Origin: Chrysochromulina tobinii
Taxonomy: Eukaryota; Haptophyta; Prymnesiales; Chrysochromulinaceae
Length of the DNA: 15,280 nt
Direction of reading: 5' to 3'
Assembly: GCA_001275005.1 (NCBI GenBank)
Contig: JWZX01001225.1
Location: 1-15,280, forward strand
In this document: piece after piece, positions 7,760-14,600 of the stretch
Position numbering within the stretch: the stretch's first letter is position 1
Layout: the number at the start of each line of letters is the position of its first letter
Program-made: the position numbers and the translations under genes
Notes under the pieces: model-generated
The model's input: the letters and a program-made list of their open reading frames with translations, nothing else
Told to the model about the DNA's origin: nothing
Database searches by the model: none

Positions 7760-8803
7760 ATGGCGGCGGCCCAAGTCCCAGCCTTTCGGCGCGGAGAGAT
7801 CGTCGAATGCTTCTACCGCATGGGCTGCGACGATGGTGGCTACTTTCCGGTCGCGACGATCTCGGCCGGCACGCTGCGCCCACGATTCGGCCGTACCGAT
7901 GGTTGGATGACAGCGCGCGTAGACGAGGACTGGCCGCCGCCCCCGCCCGCGCCTGGAATCCCGCCGCCAGGCACGGCGTCGCGCATCCGCGTGCGCCACA
8001 TGCACCCGTTCTGGAGCAACCGGCGCGGCGAGCGCCTTGACCCATTTGAGGACCGGGACATGGTCGTCTTCATGCTGCCCTCCGACGTGCGCCGGCCCGG
8101 TCAGGGATACCAGCCGGCGCTCTCGCTGCTGGTCATGCGCTGGGGCGGCGAGCAGACCCAATTCAACGTCGAGCAGTGGGGCGCGGCCAGCGCCTCCGTC
8201 TCCGACACATACGTCGAGGCCGTGCTCGACCAGACGCTCTACCAGCGGCTGGGACCTAATTACGAAGTCATCTCGGCATTCATCGAGAGCGGAGCGGACA
8301 TGCTCAAGCTGCAGCCGAGCGCTGTCGTGCAGCTCATGCACGGCCGCCACCTGTGCGCGCTCTACTTCCTCTGGCCGGTGATGGCGCAGGACGGTGGCGA
8401 CATCGAGCAGAGTGGCATGGTCAACCAGAGTGCCTACTTCAGCACGCTGAGAGCGTTCGAGGCCGCGGGCGTGCCGACCCGCTTCCCGCACGCGTCGCAG
8501 CTGTATGAGACGCTGCTCGCCAAGGACTGGCAGGCCTCGCTCTGCCTCTTCCCGCGGCTGCGCATCCCACCGACGGTCATCGTCAACCGGGCGGCGGTCG
8601 TGCGCTCCCCGCGCACCGCTGCCACGCATGTACTCGAAGCGCTCAGCCAGTGCCGCAGCATGCGTTACGAGAGCGACAGCGCGGAGCCCGACTGCCTGCG
8701 GCCGATGGAGGGCGAGATCCGCAAAGGCGTCGTCAAGCTCGGCTTCGCGTGGGAGGCGGCCCACGTACGCATCTTCCGGGAGGCTGCCTCTGATGGCCTC
8801 TGA
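7760..8803 (+). CDS. SH3/Tudor-like N-terminus plus ATP-grasp-like domain, 3' end probably lost
   Basis: The frame is 347 residues from ATG 7760. An in-frame ATG at 7691 would add 23 residues; the later one is preferred because the domain-like sequence starts there. Residues 10-80 (RRGEIVECFYR...GGYFPVATIS...RIRVRHMHPFW) resemble an SH3-like Tudor/Agenet fold. From about 220 the layout resembles the front of an ATP-grasp domain: YFSTLRAFEAAGVPTRFP, LAKDWQ, LRIPPTVIV, then GVVKLGFAWEAAHVRIF (322-339) with a candidate ATP-binding lysine. The C-terminal lobe that should follow is missing: the frame enters a 10-bp tandem repeat and stops at once. A donor (CAC|GTACGC, 8763/8764) might splice it onward. 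The product may be a ligase or an inactive relic. The ATP-grasp call is from pattern memory only. Confidence 0.5.
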   Translation: MAAAQVPAFRRGEIVECFYRMGCDDGGYFPVATISAGTLRPRFGRTDGWMTARVDEDWPPPPPAPGIPPPGTASRIRVRHMHPFWSNRRGERLDPFEDRDMVVFMLPSDVRRPGQGYQPALSLLVMRWGGEQTQFNVEQWGAASASVSDTYVEAVLDQTLYQRLGPNYEVISAFIESGADMLKLQPSAVVQLMHGRHLCALYFLWPVMAQDGGDIEQSGMVNQSAYFSTLRAFEAAGVPTRFPHASQLYETLLAKDWQASLCLFPRLRIPPTVIVNRAAVVRSPRTAATHVLEALSQCRSMRYESDSAEPDCLRPMEGEIRKGVVKLGFAWEAAHVRIFREAASDGL

Positions 8804-8990
8804 GTGCCTCTTGGCCTCTGAGTGCCTCTGAGTGCCTCTGAGTGCCTCTGAGTGCCTCTTGGCCTCTGAGTGCCTCTGAGTGCCTCTGAGTGCCTCTTGG
8901 CCTCTGAGTGCCTCTGAGTGCCTCTGAGTGCCTCTGAGTGCCTCTGAGTGCCTCTGAGTGCCTCTGAGTGCCTCTGAGTGCCACTGAGCT
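8790..8990 (+). repeat. 10-bp tandem repeat array (TGAGTGCCTC)
   Basis: About 20 units of TGAGTGCCTC, interrupted several times by the variant TTGGCCTC, run from the end of the ATP-grasp-like frame to just before the CoA-transferase exon. The repeat contains in-frame stops. It resembles the TGATGGCCTC-type filler of the introns in the minus-strand gene at the right end, read in that gene's sense direction, so it is best seen as intron sequence. Confidence 0.85.
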
Positions 8991-9014
8991 TGTCACTGAG
9001 CTCGTTACTACCAG

Positions 9015-9523
9015 ATCGACTACGCCACGGGCTATCTGGGAGCCTATGCTGTCCTCTTGGGGCTCATCGAGCGCCAAGCCGCGGCACTTGAAGGCAAGGC
9101 AACGGCCGGCGTGCTCCTGCACACCTCCCTCTGTCAATCGGCGACGTGGATGGCGACGCTGGGGGCCGTGGCTCCTGGGCGCTTCGATTGGATCTGCCGC
9201 GTCACACGTCTCATGTGGCTCTCGGACCGCCGGTCGGACACCATCAACGACCTCACTTACCTGCCGCCGAGCGTCGCAGGTGATGATGATGAGTGATGAT
9301 GATGAGCCCGGATGGCCACTGATCGCCACTGATCGCCACTGATCGCCACTGATGGCCACCGAGTACCACCGAGTGCCACTGATGGCCACTGACTGCCAGT
9401 GATTGTTTTTCGAATGTCGCAGTGCGCATGTCCATCACTCCGCCTAAGCGGCATGGGTTTGAGCGATGGTGGCCTGACGATGCGCCCACCGATGATTTGG
9501 TCGTGGCGCCGCCCAAAAAGTGA
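9015..9523 (+). CDS. CaiB/BaiF family III CoA-transferase, last two exons (5' incomplete)
   Basis: Join 9015-9279 and 9423-9523. The acceptor before 9015 is TTACTACCAG, the donor at 9280 is GCAG|GTGATG, and the second acceptor is TTTTTCGAATGTCGCAG. The phase-1 junction gives GTG (Val) and the frame ends at TGA 9521-9523. The product begins IDYATGYLGAYAVLLGLIER, the conserved DYATGYLAAFG segment of family III CoA-transferases, then VLLHTSLCQSATWMATLGAV and, across the junction, LTYLPPSVAVRMSITPPKR, matching the family's C-terminal end. These enzymes move CoA between carboxylic acids. The N-terminal half, with the Rossmann-like start and catalytic aspartate, is absent from the window. What lies upstream is an unrelated ATP-grasp-like ORF and a repeat array, so this is either a gene tail cut off by rearrangement or part of a chimera. 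Confidence 0.75.
9280..9422 (+). other. Intron of CoA-transferase tail, repeat-filled
   Basis: This 143-bp GT-AG intron starts with GATGATGATGA runs, continues with ATCGCCACTG/ATGGCCACTG units of about 10 bp, and ends with a T-rich tract and GTCGCAG. Splicing it out restores a continuous CoA-transferase C-terminus, which supports the boundaries. Confidence 0.7.
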
Positions 9524-9815
9524 CGAGACTGGCCTGACGAAATTGGCGCCCAGATTGGACGTTGGCAGCCGGTTTGGCCGCCTCTGCGTCATTATACACC
9601 GTCAGCTCAATCTGGTGTCCGGGACGGGGAGATTCGACGCGAGATTAAGAGATATTCCTTGCTTCGCTGCGTGCATGGCTGCGTGGTGTGAACATAGCTG
9701 TGGTGTGTGAGCCGGCTGCGACCCTGGGTTTGCCCGATTCTGCAGCGGCTCCATCCATCGACGAGGCGACGGCTTCGACGTTCATGAGTCTTGAGAATCT
9801 CGGAGACTGACCATC
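9524..9815. other. Intergenic, nothing recognised
   Basis: This stretch follows the CoA-transferase stop. A minus-strand frame (stop to 9929) is open across it, and its sequence is not obviously protein-like. No RNA gene or repeat is seen. Confidence 0.4.
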
Positions 9816-10056
9816 GAGCTCACACCGCACACATACCGGGGTCGGTCGTGGGTGCGGAACAGCGTATATTATTTTAAGTAACGGAACCTGGTCGGGTGCT
9901 GTTCCCTGCTCGTCGAGGGTCATGTTCATGGTCGTCTGTCACAAGTCTGTGAGGATGAGGGACGCACCCGACCTCACGACACCGCGCACGCTCAGAACCG
10001 CGCCCTCCTGCAGCATTCTCTCAAGGTCAAGCAATCACCATCGCGATCGCCATCGC
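9816..10056 (+). repeat. 242-bp direct repeat, copy A
   Basis: From GAGCTCACACCGCACACATACCG to the final CCATCGC, this matches 11338-11579 in the same orientation. The first 105 bp or so are diverged with small indels. The last 137 bp (from ATGTTCATGGTCG) differ at only two positions. Flanking sequence differs on both sides. Copy A has an A/T-rich TATATTATTTTAAGTAAC inside. Together the copies flank the F-box-like gene, 1522 bp start to start. Possible origins are a duplicated promoter or 5' region of minus-strand genes, a short mobile element, or a remnant of segmental duplication. Confidence 0.85.
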
Positions 10057-10243
10057 ATACCAACGCGCGGTACTGTAGCTGTAACTAATCACCGGATCAA
10101 TTGCACCGGATCTCAACAGAGCTCGGACCCTCCCTGCGCCTCACGCTTACCTCACGCTTTGCAACGTGGGGGTGTTGGAGCATATCAACAGAACCTGCTA
10201 TAGGCGCTTCGAGATGTGGCGCCTCGTGTTGCACAAGGGCGGC

Positions 10244-11074
10244 TTAAGAGCCCTCCTCCGATGCCTCGGAGGAGTATTCGTACTCGTACAACTCCGCACG
10301 CGCACCCGGGGGGATTACCAGGACCAAGGCCATGAAGAGACGTTCGTTACTGATGCCCATCGCGGCGGAAAAGCCCGGCGGGAAGTCGTCAAGCTCCAGC
10401 AGGCTGGCCGGGTCGCCTCCAGTACTGTGTAGCAGCGTCGCGATCTTTATGTGATGCTTCGCATCGCGCGCGAGGAGCTGGGCGATCATCTGTGGCCAAA
10501 CGTCCGGGATGTCAGCATATGGAGGCACACAAAAGTGGGCACGTTGACTGACCTTGCGGCGATGCTGGGGCTCGCACTTAATTGTCCCACATATTAGCCC
10601 GCACGCGAGGTGCAGCATCTTCTTGGTGACTCCCTTGTCCTTTAGACGTTCGGCTGCTGAACAAAGCCGTGAGGGAGCCTCGACCAGGTCGCGGATGGCC
10701 TCATGTGGTTCGAGATCCTGGATGAGGCGATCGTAAGCGTCGATATCGAAGTCGGACCCGTCGGGCGTCTCCACGAGAGCTTTGACAACACCGATCGCGC
10801 ACCACAGACTTCTAGACGTCAGGAGCGACCTGTTCCACCACGTGTCGACGCGGGTCGTTGCAAGAGTGTGCGTGCGCTTGCAGGTGAGCATGAAGTTGGA
10901 GGCGTCGTTTAGAGGCAGCGCAGACGCGATGTGTACGATGATATCGTCTTCCAGTCTCGCGAAAAGCGACTCAGGCACCTCCATTTTGCTGAGCTTGAGA
11001 GGAGGGACGGAGAGGGACGCAAAATTTAGATGGAAGATGGAACAAAGCTCTCTCAAGGATCGTCGCGTGCACAT
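10244..11074 (-). CDS. F-box-like protein
   Basis: A frame of 276 residues ends in TAA. Residues 37-72 (LFARLEDDIIVHIASALPLN, then a short run to MLTCKRTHTLA) resemble an F-box: an L..L-D-I-i..I-a..Lpl.d......tCk pattern. F-box proteins usually dock to Skp1 in SCF ubiquitin ligases and pick substrates through their C-terminal part. The rest has no recognisable repeat (no LRR, kelch or WD) and ends in an acidic tail, YEYEYSSEASEEGS. The first ATG in frame is used, but Met31 (codon 10982-10984), just before the F-box, is an equally good start. It lies between two copies of a 242-bp repeat and has no obvious partner gene nearby. No intron is evident. Confidence 0.65.
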   Translation of the reverse strand: MCTRRSLRELCSIFHLNFASLSVPPLKLSKMEVPESLFARLEDDIIVHIASALPLNDASNFMLTCKRTHTLATTRVDTWWNRSLLTSRSLWCAIGVVKALVETPDGSDFDIDAYDRLIQDLEPHEAIRDLVEAPSRLCSAAERLKDKGVTKKMLHLACGLICGTIKCEPQHRRKVSQRAHFCVPPYADIPDVWPQMIAQLLARDAKHHIKIATLLHSTGGDPASLLELDDFPPGFSAAMGISNERLFMALVLVIPPGARAELYEYEYSSEASEEGS

Positions 11075-11337
11075 CTTTGCAAATGCATGCGCCCACTCTA
11101 CCAGCCATTTTCTTGTTTTCCCCGCTGCATGGCCTAATCAACGTTCAGGTACATGTAATCGCAACACTACATCGTGTGACTCTGCTCTACCCTCGAGGTA
11201 TCCGATAGAGGCTAGAGGATGAGAACCCCGTGGTGCTCGTTACGAGGTTCGGAAGCCGTTTGCCGCAGCGGCTCAGCCGTGCGCGTGTGTGCGCGATAAT
11301 CGGCGACGAGCTCCGCATGTTTGGCCCGGACCTGGAC
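11075..11337. other. Intergenic, possible decayed minus-strand coding remnant
   Basis: On the minus strand, 11212-11340 can be read as a plausible helical segment, CELVQVRAKHAELVADYRAH and onward, ending in TAG. It begins where repeat copy B ends, and the matching frame in copy A continues into different sequence at the same GAGCTC. Without a start or a homologue it stays unassigned. Confidence 0.25.
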
Positions 11338-11579
11338 GAGCTCACACCGCACACATACCGTACCGGGGTCGGTCGCCGCGGGTGCGGAACAGTGCTGCAG
11401 TATAAGTAACCGGAACCTGGTGCGCTGCTGCACACTAGAGGGTCATGTTCATGGTCGTCTGTCACAAGTCTGTTAGGATGAGGGACGCACCCGACCTCAC
11501 GACACCGCGCACGCTCAGAACCGCGCCCTCCTGCAGCATTCTCTCAAGGTCAAGCAATCACCATCGGGATCGCCATCGC
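11338..11579 (+). repeat. 242-bp direct repeat, copy B
   Basis: Partner of 9816-10056; only two differences over the last 137 bp. The A/T-rich part seen in copy A is reduced here to GCAGTATAAGTAACC. It ends directly at an 11-bp AGATCTCACCC/AGATCTCCCTC repeat (11580-11632) that overlaps the 3' end of the TPR gene. Confidence 0.85.
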
Positions 11580-11632
11580 TAGATCTCACCCAGATCTCAC
11601 CCTGATCTCCCTCAGATCTCCCTCAGATCTCC
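11580..11632 (+). repeat. Short tandem repeat, about 11 bp unit
   Basis: Units of AGATCTCACCC and AGATCTCCCTC (with TGATCTCCCTC) are repeated five times. It begins at the base after direct-repeat copy B and includes the stop codon and last codons of the minus-strand TPR gene. Confidence 0.7.
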
Positions 11633-14600
11633 CAGACTTGCTTCGCCGGCAGGTCCGTCTCGATGCCCGGCTGTAACGGCTGTAACGGCTGTAACGGCAG
11701 GTCCGTCTCGACGCCCGGCTGTAACGGCTGCGAAAAGGCTCCCGAATAGCCTGGCGTGCGCAAAGGCGGCACCGGCTCTGGAGCTTCGGCCAAGTCCATG
11801 GCCTTCCGCGCACGCCGGCTGGCGCAGCAGCTGTCGAGCGGCGTTCCCTCGGACTCGAACGCACTCGTGAGCCACGAGAACGGGTGCGCGTGGTTCGTTG
11901 TGATGAGCGCCTTCTCGTGCCCGTTGGCGTGCCCGTTGGCGCGCCCATTGGTCGCGTTGAGGGGGGCTGAGGGCCTCTCACCACCCGCGACGACGGCGCG
12001 CGCCTGATGAGGGTAGCAATCAGAGGCACTCAGAGACCATCAGAGCTCATCAGAGGCCATCAGAGCCCATCAAGAGGCCGCGTCTCTGTCAGGCCTCGCC
12101 CGCAACGGCGCGCTTGCCTCTTGGAGCCTCTGCTCGACAGCGCTCTTATCAGCGTCGGAGAGGAAGTAGGGATGCTCGAGCGCCGCGTCGAGCAGCCGTT
12201 GATACTCTTCCACAGCCGCGCTCGGCTGGCCTAGCAGCAGCAGCATTTTGGTCGAGAGGATGGCAGGGCCGGAGCGTCCGCACAACTCAAAGGCTTCAAG
12301 AAAGTGGGCGCGTGCCACAGCGTACTCGCCACGGTCGCAGGCCTGCACACAGGCAGTGTACCGACCCTAGCGCTCAGCTGCCATCATGCGCAATCAGCTG
12401 TCCTCTCAGTCGCAATTAAGTCGCAATCAGTGCACCATCAGGGGCTCCTCACGGTCACCTGCTGGCCCGCCTTGAGTGCACTCACGTACGCCTTGGCCGC
12501 CCTCGCTCGCATGAGAGCCTGGATCTTCTTGCTCGCCTCGTCCTTCGCGGGGGGGGCAGCCTTGGGGGCAGCGTTGAGATTGGGGGAGATGAGATTGGAG
12601 GAGATGATGAGCTCCTCGAGCGGTGCGCCCACGACGGCGCGCGCCACCTGCCCCCCTTGCTCCTCGGCGATCTCATCGAGGAGATCATCCTCGATGGCGT
12701 CCTGCAATCAACCGCAATCAGTGGTACTCAGCGGTACTCAGCGGGGGCAGCCCTAGCCACCCGGCCGCAATCATAGGCGATCAGGCGTCATCGCAACGGC
12801 CATGCTCACCTGCTTCGCCCGGTGCATCCCAAGCACCTCCCCCTCTGGCACGGGCTCTGCCGCAAGGGAGATGAGCTGCACCGACCAGCGCGCTTCCTTA
12901 TTTGGCAAGGGGGCGCTCGCATTGTCGGCATGAGGGTGCGTGCCCATGCCCTCGGTCTCGCGTACGCGCAACGGGCGCTGGGCTATCGCCCGATAAGGAG
13001 TGATCATGCACAACTCGGCCGCCTCCCTCTGCTTGGTGGCTAGCAGCTTCTGAGCGCGGTCCGAGAGACCCACGAGGTGCTGCACGGCGGATGGCAAGAA
13101 AGGCCTCAGTATTGTCGTAGCCATCCGTAGCCACCCAAACGGCCATCGGTCGCCACCGAAAAGGCCATCCGTAGCCATCAATCATAATCATAATCAAACA
13201 TACATCAGCCGCAATCAGTGCCTGTCGCACCTGTGCGAGGTACGCATATTCCGCCGCCGCCGCATGCGCCTCGCCAAGCTTGAGACTCATGTTCGCAGCC
13301 GACAGCCGAGCCTCGAGGTGGCCCCTGAGCGCATACCTGATGAGGGATGCACTCAGAGCTCATCAGTGCCCATCAAAGCTCATCAGAGACCATCAGAGAC
13401 CATCAGGCAGCCGAGCTTTGAGGTGGCCCATGGGCGCCGTGCTGAGCGCATACACAGCGAGGAAGAGCTCGCGCGCTTCCTGGAAACTTCCGCACGTGTT
13501 CGCGCTGTTGGCGCGCTTGAGCGTGGTTTGGTAATGCTCGTTCTCTTCCTTGAGGCCCTGCGCGCGCGTATACATGGTCGCCATATGGCACCATCAGTGC
13601 CCATCATTCGCAATCAGTGGCACTCCATGGCACACCCAGTCGCGCGCAGAGGCTTGCTCACCTGCTTACGCGCCACGTAACCTTGTGCTGAATGGCAATC
13701 AAAGGTCGTCATCAGGGGCCATCCGAAGGCCATCCGAGGCCATCATGCTCACCTTCTCGCGCGCCACGTGGCCTTGTGCTGGCAATCAATGGCAATCAAT
13801 GGCAATCAATGGCAATCACCTTCTCGCGCGCCACGTGGCCTTGTAAGTACGTCTGCAAGCGCACCGACGTCGCGTCCCGAGCGGCCGCGTACCTGATGAG
13901 GGAGGCCATCAGGGCGTACATCAGAGCGCACATCAAAGGTCGTCATCAGAGGCGATGAAGGCTATGGGCGGTCTCGATCGGTCGCGTACTCGGAGGTGTG
14001 AGGCTTCGCGGCGAGTTGCGCCTGCTGCGCCTTGGCGAGCTTCATCTCCACATGAGTGAGCAGCTTCAACTCCGATTCGGAGACGCCTGTCACGGCGCCG
14101 CTCTCAAACGACCTCATCAGCACCTCGTACTCGTCGTGCGCCTCCTGTGAACACGACCCAAATATGGACGACCAGCAGAGGCCATCAGAAGCAATCAAAG
14201 GCCATCAGAAGCCAGCAAGCAGTGGCCATCAGAAGCCCTCCGTGGGCATCAGACGTCATCAGAGGTCATCATAGGTCATCATAGGTCTTCAGAGGGCATC
14301 AGAGGTTATCAGGGGTCATCAGAGGGCATCAGAGGTCATCAGAGGGCATCAGAGGTCATCACAGGTCATCAGTGGCCCTCCGTGGGCTTCAGTGGCCCTC
14401 GCACCTGCGCACGCCCGAGCTTGAGCGACATGTTGGCCGCCGAGAGTGCCGCGTACGGCTGGCCCGAGAGCTCATAGCACTGCAGGAAGAGAATGCGTGC
14501 AGCCGCGGGGTGACCTGCTTGATTCTCAGCCATCCCGGCGGCCATGAGCTGGGCGTACGTCATGGATCCAGCGACACCCATGACGGCGCCATGAGCGGCG

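Noticed and set aside
7607-8764. 385-residue minus-strand frame opposite the ATP-grasp-like ORF
   Set aside because: Very rich in Arg/His/Ala with no domain-like order; a typical GC-rich antisense shadow.
8733-9389. 218-residue minus-strand frame across the tandem repeats
   Set aside because: Much of it is the 10-bp repeat translated (RHSEALRGTQ-like); it is opposite to the CoA-transferase exons.
9919-10056. Conserved 137-bp repeat block as a snoRNA or other known small RNA
   Set aside because: Only loose C/D-box-like strings were found and no clear fold; not enough for an RNA call.
9816-11579. LTR retrotransposon with the F-box-like gene as cargo
   Set aside because: The repeats lack TG...CA termini, no target duplication is visible, and the interior has no gag/pol motifs or primer-binding site.
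11756-12007. 83-residue plus-strand frame in the last-exon region
   Set aside because: Its antisense frame is the better protein-like exon with in-frame repeats; the plus frame is Ala/Leu/Pro noise.
12070-12117. TGA at 12070 as the true end of the TPR gene
   Set aside because: Possible, but a strong GC-AG donor and a phase-matched 126-residue downstream exon make continuation more likely; kept as an alternative isoform.
14145-14404. CRISPR-like appearance of the regularly repeated CATCAGAGG units
   Set aside because: There are no unique spacers of constant length; units are contiguous 10/20-mers inside a eukaryotic intron.
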